A stretch of 64,000 nt of DNA, from the NCBI GenBank assembly GCA_964433755.1, contig CAYSSR010000005.1:62001-126000 (forward strand). Reading direction: 5' to 3'. A program made the translations under genes and the position numbers. This document shows, one piece after another, positions 24,764 through 33,176 of the stretch. A model generated the notes under the pieces. The model was not told the DNA's origin. It searched no databases and worked only from the letters and a program-made list of their open reading frames with translations. Source of the DNA: JAUVXJ01 sp964433755. GTDB taxonomy: Bacteria > Chloroflexota > Anaerolineae > UBA7937 > B3-Chlor. Each line of letters starts with the position of its first letter. Position 1 is the first letter of the stretch.

Positions 24764-25525
24764 GTGACAGATCGAGAGCAGAGCGTTACCACAGATTTCG
24801 GGTACCAGCAGGTCCCCGTCGAAGAGAAGGCAGGGCTGGTGAGTGCCATCTTCGACTCCGTGGCCAGCCGATACGACGTGCTGAACGACGTGATGTCCTT
24901 CGGTGTTCACCGTCTGTGGCGGCGGTTCGCGGTCAGTCTGTGCGAGATACGGCCGGGACAGCGAGTGCTCGACGTGGCGGGGGGCACGGGCGAGTTCACC
25001 GCCCGGCTGGCGCAACTGGTCGGCTCCGATGGCCTGGTGGTGCTGGCTGAGATCAACGAGACAATGCTGCAACTCGGACGGCGGCGGTTCGACGGGCAGG
25101 CAGCCGGAGGGCGTGTGCGCTGTGCCCTGGCCGACGCCGAGAGTCTGCCCTTTGTCGCCGACTACTTCGACTGTGTTACGATCGCCTTCGGCCTGCGCAA
25201 CGTTACGGACCGGGAGACGGTCCTGTCTGCCATGCACAGGGTCCTGAAGCCTGGGGGGCCAGCGGTGATTCTGGAGTTCTCACATCCTACGGTATGGGGT
25301 TTCCTGCCGCTCTACGACTTCTACTCATTCCATATCATGCCCATCGTGGGCCGCATGGTGGTGGGGAACGGCGCGAGCTACCGCTACCTGGCGGAGTCGA
25401 TCCGCGTCCATCCCGACCAGGAGAGGCTCAAGGCCATGATGGAGGAAGCTGGCTTCGAGCGCTGCGAGTACTTCAACCTGAGCGGCGGCATAGTGGCCGT
25501 GCACCGCGGCTTCAAGCCGGTGTAG
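24764..25525 (+). CDS. ubiE: UbiE/MenG (COQ5) demethylquinone C-methyltransferase
   Basis: SAM-dependent C-methylation of demethylmenaquinone or a related quinone, the pool used by the complex I encoded upstream. 253 residues. FDSVASRYDVLNDVMSFGVH (family signature 1), SAM motif VLDVAGGTGEFT, the FGLRNV block and LKPGG. One oddity: signature 2 usually reads R-V-L-K-P-G-G-R; here the last residue is Pro. Start GTG at 24764. Functionally MenG is more likely than UbiE in a probable menaquinone organism. Confidence 0.9.
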   Translation: MTDREQSVTTDFGYQQVPVEEKAGLVSAIFDSVASRYDVLNDVMSFGVHRLWRRFAVSLCEIRPGQRVLDVAGGTGEFTARLAQLVGSDGLVVLAEINETMLQLGRRRFDGQAAGGRVRCALADAESLPFVADYFDCVTIAFGLRNVTDRETVLSAMHRVLKPGGPAVILEFSHPTVWGFLPLYDFYSFHIMPIVGRMVVGNGASYRYLAESIRVHPDQERLKAMMEEAGFERCEYFNLSGGIVAVHRGFKPV

Positions 25526-25545
25526 GCGGGGAGTTGGTCTAGTCC

Positions 25546-26184
25546 ATGGATCCCAGCTATCTCCTGCGAGGAGTGGTCTATCTCCTGCGAGGACTGGTCC
25601 TCGGATTCTGTATCGCGGCCCCGGTAGGGCCCATTGGGATACTCTGCATCCGCCGGACGCTGGCCGAGGGACGCGTGTCCGGGCTTCTGTCAGGTCTGGG
25701 GGCGGCGACGGCGGACGGTATCTATGGGTCGATCGCGGCGTTTGGCCTGACCTACGTGTCTAGCCTGCTTCAGGGCCACCAGTCGTGGATCAAGCTGGTG
25801 GGTGGGCTCTTCCTGTGCTATCTGGGGTTGAAGACCTATCTCTCCAAGGTGGCCGATAACCCGGCCTTGGCCCAGGGACAGGGGCTCCTAGGGGCCTACG
25901 CCTCTACCTTCTTCCTGACTCTCACCAACCCCATGACCATTGTGATGTTCACGGGCGTCTTCGCCGGGCTGGGGATTGGAAGCGCCACGGGGGATTATGG
26001 ATCCGCGTCCCTTCTGGTCTTGGGAGTGTTCAGCGGATCAGCGACGTGGTGGCTGGTTCTAACCGTCGGCGTTAGCCTGCTGAGATCGAAGTTCACTCCG
26101 CGCGCTTTGGGTTGGGTCAACAACGTGGCCGGGATCGTGATTCTGGGTTTTGGGGTCATCATGCTCCTGAGCCTGAGGAGCTGA
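25546..26184 (+). CDS. LysE/RhtB-family amino acid exporter
   Basis: 212 residues, six predicted membrane helices. GFCIAAPVGPIGILCIRRTLAEGR is the N-terminal family signature; SGLGAATADGIYGSIAAFGL and FLTLTNPMTIVMF complete the pattern. Exports amino acids or derivatives by proton exchange; the substrate cannot be read from sequence. Begins 20 bp after ubiE, so may share its transcript. The N-terminus carries a near-repeat (YLLRGVVYLLRGLV). Confidence 0.88.
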   Translation: MDPSYLLRGVVYLLRGLVLGFCIAAPVGPIGILCIRRTLAEGRVSGLLSGLGAATADGIYGSIAAFGLTYVSSLLQGHQSWIKLVGGLFLCYLGLKTYLSKVADNPALAQGQGLLGAYASTFFLTLTNPMTIVMFTGVFAGLGIGSATGDYGSASLLVLGVFSGSATWWLVLTVGVSLLRSKFTPRALGWVNNVAGIVILGFGVIMLLSLRS

Positions 26185-26273
26185 GAGCACAAGCGCGCCT
26201 GGGCCAGCGTGACCTCTACCGCCTTTCTGTGGACCCGCTGCGCGCCGGTCCCACTTTGGCAGGACTCCTCTAC

Positions 26274-27368
26274 ATGTGTCGTCGTGACGTCGTCAAACGA
26301 ATACCGGGCTGGGCAGCGACTGCATTGGTGGTCCTGGTGACCGGTGCGTGGACGTTCTGGGGTGTGGTGGAGATGTACTACGAGGGCTGGTGGGGCCCTT
26401 GGAGCCTCAGGTTGCCGTATCTGGTGCCGGCGGTTTGTTGTCTGGCGCTCTCCCTGGTGGCCGTGATCTGGCCCCGTGTGGGGGGCTGGCTGCTGGCAGG
26501 GATCGGGACCGGCTTCACAGCCTGGTGGTGGACCATGAGCGCCCGGCGCGGACTCCTCACTGCCAGGATCGTGGCGGGCACGTTCCCGGTGAGTGGTCTT
26601 CTGGTGGTGACGGGCGTACTGTTCCTGTGGGAGGGCAGGCGCCGGCTACGGTTGAAAGCGGCGGGATGGGAGCCTTCCGGTAACTGGGCTCGGCGTTATG
26701 GAGGCCAACTGGCGGCGGTTGGGTTTCCGCTGCTGGTGGCTGTGGCCGTCTCTGGTTACTGGCTGCCCACAGTCCTCACTCGTGTGGACGACGGCGAGCG
26801 AGGCGCCAGGCTAATCGAGGGCCATGGAGTGACGCTGGTGTGGGCGCCCGCCGGTCCGGGCTGGTCGCGCGGACTCGACGTGGCGGCGGGAGACAGCCAG
26901 CCGGCACCGGGACCGTCGGTATCGTGGAATGACCTGGCCTGGTACGGTGTACCACCTGTGGGCTTTGGGGACAAACCAGGCTACGAGGATAGGTATGCCA
27001 CGGCCGAGGAGATGCAAGCCACGGGCATGTGTCGCTACCTCAGTGGGGACGGGCAATCCCTGGCGGTCGAGCCTCAGGACGTGTGGCGTATGCCAACCGC
27101 CCAGGAGATCGTAGGCTCCCTGGTTCGCGTTGGTGTCCAGGCCGGCTGCACGTGGGATGGTGTGTCGGGTGGTGCTCGCTGCGAAGTCACCCCCGACAAG
27201 GAGACCCCCCTGTGGGTCCCTGGCTGGTCCCCCATCTACTACTGGTCGGCCGATGAGTACGACGAGCTAGAAGCGTACTACGTCAGCTACAATGGCTCCA
27301 TTGTCAGCTACCAGGACAAGTCGTGGGGCAATCCGAGGCACGGATACCGCTGCGTGCGGGAGCCGTGA
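26274..27368 (+). CDS. Membrane protein with C-terminal DUF1566-like domain
   Basis: 364 residues from the ATG at 26274 (a longer frame runs back into lysE and is rejected). The N-terminal 200 residues contain about five membrane helices; the rest is extracytoplasmic. The end has the DUF1566/FGE-related pattern: WRMPTAQEIVGSL, YYWSADEYDE, YYVSYNGSIVSYQDKSW and a final YRCVREP. Such domains adopt a C-type-lectin-like fold in exported proteins. Four Cys in the domain could form disulfides. No function is known. Confidence 0.7.
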   Translation: MCRRDVVKRIPGWAATALVVLVTGAWTFWGVVEMYYEGWWGPWSLRLPYLVPAVCCLALSLVAVIWPRVGGWLLAGIGTGFTAWWWTMSARRGLLTARIVAGTFPVSGLLVVTGVLFLWEGRRRLRLKAAGWEPSGNWARRYGGQLAAVGFPLLVAVAVSGYWLPTVLTRVDDGERGARLIEGHGVTLVWAPAGPGWSRGLDVAAGDSQPAPGPSVSWNDLAWYGVPPVGFGDKPGYEDRYATAEEMQATGMCRYLSGDGQSLAVEPQDVWRMPTAQEIVGSLVRVGVQAGCTWDGVSGGARCEVTPDKETPLWVPGWSPIYYWSADEYDELEAYYVSYNGSIVSYQDKSWGNPRHGYRCVREP

Positions 27369-27449
27369 GAGCCGTCTCGCGGTGAGAATCAGGCTGTCTT
27401 TCTTCGGTGCACTCCCGTACAAGGCGCAGATGTGTGACAGGAGACGGTT

Positions 27450-27980
27450 TTGCCAGCACCCGTGATCATCGTGGAGTATGATCCCCGGTGGCCCGCTCTA
27501 CACGAGGAAGAGAGGGATCTGATATTGTCGGCGGTCGGGGAATGGATCGTGGCCATCGAGCACGTGGGAAGTACGGCGGTGCCCGGCCTGGGGGGCAAAC
27601 GGATCATCGACATCATGCCGGCCGTCCAGTCCCTGGCGGACGTGGAGCACTGCATCGCACCCCTCGAGAACATCGGCTACGAGTACGTGCCCGAGTACAA
27701 CGAGACCCTGCCGGAGAGGCGCTACTTCCACAAGGGTCCGCCGGAGGCCCGTATCTTTCACCTGCACGTAGCGGAGCAAACCAGTGAGTTCTGGGAGCGC
27801 CATTTGCTGTTTCGTGACTTCCTGCGGACACACCCCGAAGAGGCGCAAGAGTACTATCTGTTGAAGAAGGAACTCGCCGAGAGATACGGCCGTGATCGGG
27901 ACGGGTACACGGACGCCAAGACAGCTTTCATCGAGGGGATAGTGGCCAGAGCTAGACGGGGTCTGGAGCGAGGATCGTAG
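27450..27980 (+). CDS. GrpB/UPF0157 family nucleotidyltransferase-like protein
   Basis: 176 residues. VEYDPRWPALHEEE, IEHVGSTAVPGLGGKRIIDIMPAV and HLHVAEQTSEFWERHLLFRDFL are diagnostic GrpB blocks; GST-x-V-P-G-L-x-G-K-x-I-I-D-I is the nucleotidyltransferase-like core. Biochemical role is unknown; in some bacteria it is fused to dephospho-CoA kinase. Starts with TTG at 27450 behind CAGGAGACGG, which is the only ribosome site in the right position. Confidence 0.85.
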   Translation: MPAPVIIVEYDPRWPALHEEERDLILSAVGEWIVAIEHVGSTAVPGLGGKRIIDIMPAVQSLADVEHCIAPLENIGYEYVPEYNETLPERRYFHKGPPEARIFHLHVAEQTSEFWERHLLFRDFLRTHPEEAQEYYLLKKELAERYGRDRDGYTDAKTAFIEGIVARARRGLERGS

Positions 27981-28034
27981 CCACGATTCGGCCTCGGAAT
28001 CGGTTGCGCAGTGGTAAAGGAGAGTTGGGGTCGT

Positions 28035-28625
28035 ATGCAGGGTCCTATGGTGCAGAAACTGACCAAGAGGGTCAAGGGCGAAATGATCGAGGTGCTGGCT
28101 CGCGCCTTCGAGCAGCACCCTATGGTTGCTGAGTTGGGAGACGGCGGTGGGGACGCCGCAACACTGGTCAAGGCGTTGGTGGGTTTCTACTGGGGCAGAG
28201 AGAGCCTGCTTCTCTCCGGTATCCGGACGGACGATGGTTTGGCGTCCGTCCTGTTCTGCGTCGATCCCCGAGAGGATCCCTCGCCGCTGGCGCTGGTACG
28301 GGTGGCGTGGGACGTGATCAGGGCAGCGGGTCGGGGGGCGGTCGGTCAACTCCTGGACGTGGAGGGACGGAAACCCACGTATCGGGAGCGTTGTCTGGAG
28401 TTGGTGATGCTGGGGACGTTGCCGGAGCACCAGCGGAAGGGGCTCGGCCGAGCTCTCCTCCACACGCTGTACGACGAAGCCGCGAGAGAGGCATACCATG
28501 GGATCTTGCTGGTGACCGACAGGGATACGCCAGCCTTCGGACTGTACCGTAACGAGGGCTTCGAAGTGGAGAATGAGTTTCGCGCGGGGGGGCAGAATCT
28601 GTGCTGGATGCGCCGCCAAGTGTGA
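28035..28625 (+). CDS. GNAT family N-acetyltransferase
   Basis: 196 residues. C-terminal acetyl-CoA-binding pattern LELVMLGTLPEHQRKGLGRALL (motif A, Q/R-x-x-G-x-G/A) then FGLYRNEGFEVENEFR (motif B). The N-terminal part DVLARAF-like (MIEVLARAFEQHPM) matches the subgroup related to puromycin/arylamine-type acetyltransferases. Substrate unknown. The ATG at 28035 follows AAGGAG by twelve bases; ATG at 28047 is an alternative. Next gene, another GNAT-fold enzyme, starts 56 bp later. Confidence 0.85.
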   Translation: MQGPMVQKLTKRVKGEMIEVLARAFEQHPMVAELGDGGGDAATLVKALVGFYWGRESLLLSGIRTDDGLASVLFCVDPREDPSPLALVRVAWDVIRAAGRGAVGQLLDVEGRKPTYRERCLELVMLGTLPEHQRKGLGRALLHTLYDEAAREAYHGILLVTDRDTPAFGLYRNEGFEVENEFRAGGQNLCWMRRQV

Positions 28626-28681
28626 TCTCGAGCCACGCCTATGTATGAGCAGGGATAGGATCGGGCGTGAGGTGGTGAACG

Positions 28682-29770
28682 TTGGGGCAGGAAACCGTGG
28701 ACGTGGTGGAGGTTGACGACAGGGAGCGATGGAACGAGGCCGTCGCGCGCCTGCCCAAAGCGCACGTGCTTCAGTCGTACGAATGGGGCGAGTTCAAGAG
28801 CCGCCACGGGTGGAGGCCGTTTCGCCTGCTGTTTGTGAGGCAGGGTGTGGAGGTGGCGGCGGTCTCTGTCCTCTTGCGCAGACTACCCCGAGGGCCATGG
28901 GCGGTGATGTACGCGCCCAAGGGGCCGTGTCTGGACTACCAGAGCCCTGACCTGCTGGCAATGGTGCTGGAGACGCTTGAGGATCTGTGCAGGGAGCAGA
29001 GGGCCATCTTTCTCAAGATGGACCCCGACGTGCCGGCGGATAGCAGCGACGTGACGAAGGTGCTCCAAGGACGAGGTTGGCGGGCCTCAGCGGAGCAGAT
29101 CCAGTTCCGCAACACGATGCTCGTCGATCTGCGACCGCCGGAGGACGAACTGCTGGGCGCCATGAAGTCGAAGTGGAGATACAACGTGCGCCTGGCCCAA
29201 AGGCGAGGAGTGGAGGTCGTCCAGGGCGGGACGGACGATCTGCCGCTCTTCTACGAGATGTACGCCACCACCAGCGCGCGCGACGAGTTCATCATCCGAC
29301 CCTTCTCCTACTACGCCGATGCCTGGGGGACCTTCATGAGCCAGGGACGCGCACAGTTGCTCCTGGCGCGATACGAGGGAGAGGTTCTTGGCGGCCTGAT
29401 TCTCTTCCACTTCGGCGACCGGGCCTGGTACATGTACGGCGCATCCACGGACCGGCACCGCAACCTTATGCCCAATCACCTCTTGCAGTGGGAGGCTATG
29501 AGGTGGGCCAAGGCTCACGGCTGTACTGCCTACGACATGTGGGGTGCGCCTGACGTAATGGAGGAGAGCGACCCCATGTGGGGAGTGTACCGGTTCAAGG
29601 AGGGTTTCGGAGGAGAGTTCACGTCCTACGTCGGAGCGTACGACTACCCGGCCTCGAGACTCACCTACTGGCTGTACACTGCCGTGATGCCGAGATTCCT
29701 GGACCTGCTGCGGTGGCGGCACCAACGACGGCATGACGGTGTACTGGCAGATAGTCCCGGCTACGGCTGA
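28682..29770 (+). CDS. FemAB-family aminoacyltransferase, copy 2
   Basis: 362 residues, close paralogue of the gene at 11.2 kb: LQSYEWGEFKSRHGW, MKSKWRYNVRLAQRRGVEV, YGASTDRHRNLMPNHLLQW and DMWGAPD are shared, but the acidic insertion of copy 1 is absent. TTG start at 28682 behind GAGGTGGTG. FemAB enzymes use aminoacyl-tRNA to extend peptidoglycan stem peptides; the two copies may add successive residues or act on different acceptors (inference). Confidence 0.85.
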   Translation: MGQETVDVVEVDDRERWNEAVARLPKAHVLQSYEWGEFKSRHGWRPFRLLFVRQGVEVAAVSVLLRRLPRGPWAVMYAPKGPCLDYQSPDLLAMVLETLEDLCREQRAIFLKMDPDVPADSSDVTKVLQGRGWRASAEQIQFRNTMLVDLRPPEDELLGAMKSKWRYNVRLAQRRGVEVVQGGTDDLPLFYEMYATTSARDEFIIRPFSYYADAWGTFMSQGRAQLLLARYEGEVLGGLILFHFGDRAWYMYGASTDRHRNLMPNHLLQWEAMRWAKAHGCTAYDMWGAPDVMEESDPMWGVYRFKEGFGGEFTSYVGAYDYPASRLTYWLYTAVMPRFLDLLRWRHQRRHDGVLADSPGYG

Positions 29771-29900
29771 CGGGCCCAGGGCGGTTCGGATCTGTGTTTT
29801 ACACAGCCTTTACGTGGTGGCAACGGCGGGCTTACGGTACTTGCCGATACTTGTGGTTGAGGCCGGAAGACGGCCACAAGGTACCGGGAGGTGAGAGGGG

Positions 29901-31070
29901 ATGAAACGCGGAATCAAGCTGCTGGCGGTCCTGGTCCTGGTCGGGGTGCTGCTTACCACGGCCGGAACAGCCTGGGCGCAGGAATCGACAGAGCGTGGTG
30001 CCCTGCGCGGCCAGGTGGTCGCCGTCGAGGGGGACACCTTGCTGGTGAACACACTGTCCGGCGAAGAGCGGACAGTGATCGTGGGGGAGGGCACCCGGCT
30101 GCGCATTCCCGGCGTCCAAGAGCCCACCCTCGAAAACGTCGAAGTGGGCGATGGCGTGGGTGCCTGGGGGGAGATCAACGAGGACGGCGATTTGCTGGCG
30201 ACAGCCGTGGTGATCGTGCCTGCCGAGATGGCGCAGCGCAGATTCTTGGTGTGGGGACGCGTAACGGCGATGGAGGGACAGACCCTCACCGTGGAGACGA
30301 GGCAAGGCGAGAGGATCGTGGTCACTGACGATTCCACGCACTTCAGGATCGCGGGGGTGGAAGATCCTGGGCTGGATGATGTGTCGGTGGGCGATACCAT
30401 CATGGCTCTGGGAAGGCCAGACGAGGAGGGAAATCTGCTGGCGCGCGGCGTGGCTATCGTCACTCCAGGGCAGGTGCGGCGGCATACCATCAGAGGCGTG
30501 ATAGCGGACATAGAAGGCAACACCATCGGTCTGCTCACTGGCCAGGGTGAGGTGAGGGTGGAAACCGACCGGGAGACCACCTTTCGTATTCCTGGTGTGG
30601 AGGAACCGGGCCTCGACGATCTGGACGCTCGCGACCTGATCCTGGTGGTGGGAGCCTGGGAGGTCGAGGGAGAGGACTTCACCGCGCGAGCGGTGAGGCT
30701 GATACCGAGGTGGCCCTCGCACCTGCGCTTCCTGCGCGGGGAGGTCACGGGTATCGAGGGTCGTACCATCGTTCTGAGCGCCTTGCAGGGAGAGGTGGCG
30801 GTGCTCACAGACGGTGACACGAGGTTCCGCATCCCCGGCGTGGAGGAGCCTGGACTGGACGATCTGAGGATCGGGGACAAGGTTGGGATCCTGGTCGCTG
30901 GAGACGAGGACGGAGGACTGCTGGCCAAGGTGGTGCTGGTCAGGAGGCCCGACGAGTCCCTAGCCGAGGCTATCGCCGCACCGGTCGAGGCGGCAGTAGC
31001 CTATCTGGACTCCTTTGTGCAGCAGGCGCGTGGCGTCCTGGGGAGTGACGAGGTGAGCGTCGCCTCATAG
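29901..31070 (+). CDS. Secreted protein with four DUF5666-like repeats
   Basis: 389 residues. Signal peptide (basic MKRG, hydrophobic core, cleavage near TAWAQ). Then four beta-rich repeats of about 80 residues, each ending in F-R-I-P-G-V-E-E-P-G-L-D-D-L or a variant (LRIPGVQEPTLENV, FRIAGVEDPGLDDV) and beginning R-G-x-V-x-x-I-E-G. This is the DUF5666 pattern of OB-like small beta domains in exported proteins. A C-terminal amphipathic helix follows. Strong ribosome site GGGAGGTGAGAGGGG. Function unknown, probably cell-surface. Ends before a bidirectional hairpin. Confidence 0.8.
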   Translation: MKRGIKLLAVLVLVGVLLTTAGTAWAQESTERGALRGQVVAVEGDTLLVNTLSGEERTVIVGEGTRLRIPGVQEPTLENVEVGDGVGAWGEINEDGDLLATAVVIVPAEMAQRRFLVWGRVTAMEGQTLTVETRQGERIVVTDDSTHFRIAGVEDPGLDDVSVGDTIMALGRPDEEGNLLARGVAIVTPGQVRRHTIRGVIADIEGNTIGLLTGQGEVRVETDRETTFRIPGVEEPGLDDLDARDLILVVGAWEVEGEDFTARAVRLIPRWPSHLRFLRGEVTGIEGRTIVLSALQGEVAVLTDGDTRFRIPGVEEPGLDDLRIGDKVGILVAGDEDGGLLAKVVLVRRPDESLAEAIAAPVEAAVAYLDSFVQQARGVLGSDEVSVAS

Positions 31071-31095
31071 GCGGAGCACGATCCGTCAAAAGCCA

Positions 31096-31124
31096 AGGGG
31101 CATGGGATGCTTTCCCATGCCCCT
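31096..31124. terminator. Hairpin terminator, copy A (convergent genes)
   Basis: AGGGGCATGGGA (31096-31107), 5-nt loop, TCCCATGCCCCT (31113-31124): a perfect 12-bp stem between the convergent DUF5666 and PEP-CTERM genes. On the minus strand TTGGCTTTTG follows. The same hairpin occurs at 32268 and 33113. Confidence 0.8.
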
Positions 31125-31165
31125 CTGTGTTCATCAAGGATCTCAGTGCGCCGACTTGCTACCTG

Positions 31166-32071
31166 CTACTCCTTGTTGCGCCTCGGGCGCCAGCGCAGTG
31201 TCGCATAGCCGCCGAGTCCGGCCAGGCCTGTCCCCAGCAGGGCCACGCTGCCAGGCTCGGGGACGAACTCCTCGGGCGCGGCGAGGCACACCTCCGCGAG
31301 GAGGTCGGGCACGTCCAGCTCCCCGTCTTCGATCAAGAGTCCTGCGGGCCACGCCGCCCGAGCCGCTCCACTCCATTCGTCGAAGTAGAGTTCCTCGGAC
31401 ATGATGATGATACCGGCGTTGAAACAATCACCAGGCGCGACGTCCAGCGCGGAGGTTTGGAGATCGAACCGCACCTCGAAGTCGGTGGAACCCCATCCCA
31501 AAGCCCTCCTGTAGCCCGGAGGATCCAGCTGCCCGGGCCAACACCACGCATCCTCTGAGGCCCCCACGAAGGCGTCGTAGTCGTAGTCACGCCCCGGGTA
31601 GTACCCGCTTGCAGATACGTAGCCACCTTCGTCCGGATTCTGGCTGCAGAGGTTGGCAGCCCAGCGATTGTCACCAATGATGGGTTCGTCCTCGAAGATG
31701 AAGTAGAGCGCGGTGGCCCAGTAGTCGGGATCCCCAGCGGGGTCGCCCATGTCCAGGGAGACGGCCAGATAGAGATACCGGCTGTCGTTCATGAAACGAG
31801 CCCAGCCGCTCACTTGCTCGGCGCTGACTTGCTCATCCAACGTCAGGCCGGCAACTCCGTGCCCCAGGGGTGCAAAGTCGGAGTCGTACATGAGGGGGTG
31901 AAGCTTGACTCTCGTGGCGTCCGCCCATTCGCCGGACGCCAGCTTGCCATTGAGGTTTGGTGGGGAATTGGTCCACCCCGACTGGACAGGGCCCTGAGAG
32001 AGCACGGTGCTGGGGATGGATAGCAGCGCCAGTAGGGCAACGCACAGCAAGACCTTGCTTGCTCCTCTCAT
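31166..32071 (-). CDS. PEP-CTERM-type exported protein with CBM9-like domain, copy 1
   Basis: 301 residues. Start ATG at 32071 behind AAGGAGGAAGAGCG. Signal peptide (KVLLCVALLALLSIPSTVLSQ), then a DOMON/CBM9-like domain beginning SPPNLNGKLASGEWADAT with MNDSRYLYLAVSLDMGDPAG. The C-terminus has VPEPGSVALLGTGLAGLGG followed by basic RWRPRRNKE, the PEP-CTERM layout (V-P-E-P, hydrophobic helix, Arg cluster) recognised by exosortases. No exosortase gene is in the window. Paralogous to the gene at 33.2 kb. Own promoter and hairpin terminator. Confidence 0.8.
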   Translation of the reverse strand: MRGASKVLLCVALLALLSIPSTVLSQGPVQSGWTNSPPNLNGKLASGEWADATRVKLHPLMYDSDFAPLGHGVAGLTLDEQVSAEQVSGWARFMNDSRYLYLAVSLDMGDPAGDPDYWATALYFIFEDEPIIGDNRWAANLCSQNPDEGGYVSASGYYPGRDYDYDAFVGASEDAWCWPGQLDPPGYRRALGWGSTDFEVRFDLQTSALDVAPGDCFNAGIIIMSEELYFDEWSGAARAAWPAGLLIEDGELDVPDLLAEVCLAAPEEFVPEPGSVALLGTGLAGLGGYATLRWRPRRNKE

Positions 32072-32134
32072 CGCTCTTCCTCCTTGACTCGATCGAGCCT
32101 GCGCCGCGTGAGTGCCGTCGTTCCGTATGCACAT

Positions 32135-32163
32135 AGTATAGCAGAGTCGGCTGTGTTTGTCAA
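32135..32163 (-). promoter_or_regulatory. Promoter of PEP-CTERM copy 1
   Basis: Consensus TTGACA (32163-32158), 17-nt spacer, TATACT (32140-32135) on the minus strand, 64 bp before the start codon. Confidence 0.8.
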
Positions 32164-32267
32164 GGACCGCAGTGGTTGTATACAGGTATTGCGCTATGGC
32201 CTGGCCCACTCGTGCCGCAGCCGGTTCACTGCGGAGGGTCCTCGCCGGAGGGTACGTTGGGGTCCAC

Positions 32268-32296
32268 AGGGGCATGAGATGTCCTCCCATGCCCCT
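32268..32296 (-). terminator. Hairpin terminator, copy B
   Basis: AGGGGCATGAGA (32268-32279), 5-nt loop, TCCCATGCCCCT (32285-32296); same sequence as copy A with one arm change. It lies 45 bp past the stop of the 103-residue gene, which supports that gene being real. Confidence 0.65.
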
Positions 32297-32340
32297 CGAT
32301 GGTCAGCATTACCGTTGATCAGTGGGTAGTGCGCTACTGC

Positions 32341-32652
32341 TTACGGCTCCTCACTCTCGCGCGCTGCCGATCCGTCGTCTCTCTGTGTATCACCACGTGT
32401 GGCCGCATCCCCATGTGTTCGCTTGCGGCGCACGGGGTAGAGTCGCTCCATCATCGCCTTGGTTAAGGCCACGAGCACTGCGTGTGGGATGGTCAGATGC
32501 CATCGTTGGTCATGGTCATCTTTCCACTCGACGCGCACCGCCCCGCTCTGATGGTCGAACTCCAGCCTCGCCTGCGTCGCTCGGCCATCCTCCGAGTGGG
32601 CGACCAGCCCTGGCTCAAGTGCTTCCGTCAGTGACTGCTGCCATTCGCTCAT
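32341..32652 (-). CDS. Small hypothetical protein
   Basis: 103 residues; no family recognised. N-terminal half looks folded (ARLEFDHQSGAVRVEWKDDH, WHLTIPHAVLVALTKAMMERL: beta strands then a helix), while the C-terminal 25 residues are charged and low-complexity. AGAGG lies shortly before the ATG, and a copy of the local hairpin follows its stop. It sits between the two PEP-CTERM paralogues in the same orientation. Could be cytosolic; function unknown. Confidence 0.5.
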   Translation of the reverse strand: MSEWQQSLTEALEPGLVAHSEDGRATQARLEFDHQSGAVRVEWKDDHDQRWHLTIPHAVLVALTKAMMERLYPVRRKRTHGDAATRGDTQRDDGSAARESEEP

Positions 32653-33112
32653 CCACCAACCTCTGCCGGGGACAATTCCTCTTCTCTTCTGCTTCCTTCT
32701 TCACCGTCTCGACCGTGGCTCTGAGGTGCAGATGCCATTCCGGGTCGGTGCTGACTTGCGTACCCAGGATCAGGTCGGCTAGCTACCTATCCGGGATTGC
32801 AGCGTGCCTCTCGTGGCATCAGCTCACTTGCCAGGATGCGACGAGAGTGAGAAGCATCTCGGGACAAGTCCGCTGCTGATGCCTCGGGAAGCGCCAAGAG
32901 GGCCACACAGCAACACGATATCCAGTCTTCTCGTCGGTCTTCATCAAGGACTCGTCCGAGACTGTACGGAAACTGCTGTCATTCCTCCTGTGCGAAGCAT
33001 ACCATGGTCACTTGTTGCTGTCGAGGTACGCGGCATGTGCACAGACACGGTGCGCAGCGGCGTCCCCCCACTGCGTCTCGGTCGCGCCGGAGCGGGTCAG
33101 ACTGCAAAGCAA
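32653..33112. other. Intergenic region between the small gene and PEP-CTERM copy 2
   Basis: About 460 bp without a supported gene; reading frames here have poor composition and no ribosome sites. Short fragments (CATCAAGGA near 32944) echo sequence next to hairpin A, so it may hold decayed duplicated DNA, but I could not align a longer stretch. Confidence 0.4.
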
Positions 33113-33142
33113 AGAGGCACGGGATAGTCCTCCCATGCCCCT
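33113..33142 (-). terminator. Hairpin terminator, copy C
   Basis: AGAGGCACGGGA (33113-33124), 6-nt loop, TCCCATGCCCCT (33131-33142); two changes from copy A leave G-U-type or mismatched pairs. It lies directly past the stop of PEP-CTERM copy 2. Sequence beside it (CTCTGTTCTCATCA, GTCAGTGCGC) also matches that beside copy A. Confidence 0.65.
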
Positions 33143-33176
33143 CTGTTCTCATCAGGCGTGTCAGTGCGCAGACGCG

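Noticed and set aside
29792..29806. Small CTGTGT/ACACAG hairpin before the DUF5666 gene as a terminator
   Set aside because: Only a 6-bp AT-containing stem with three-base loop and a three-T run; too weak to assert.
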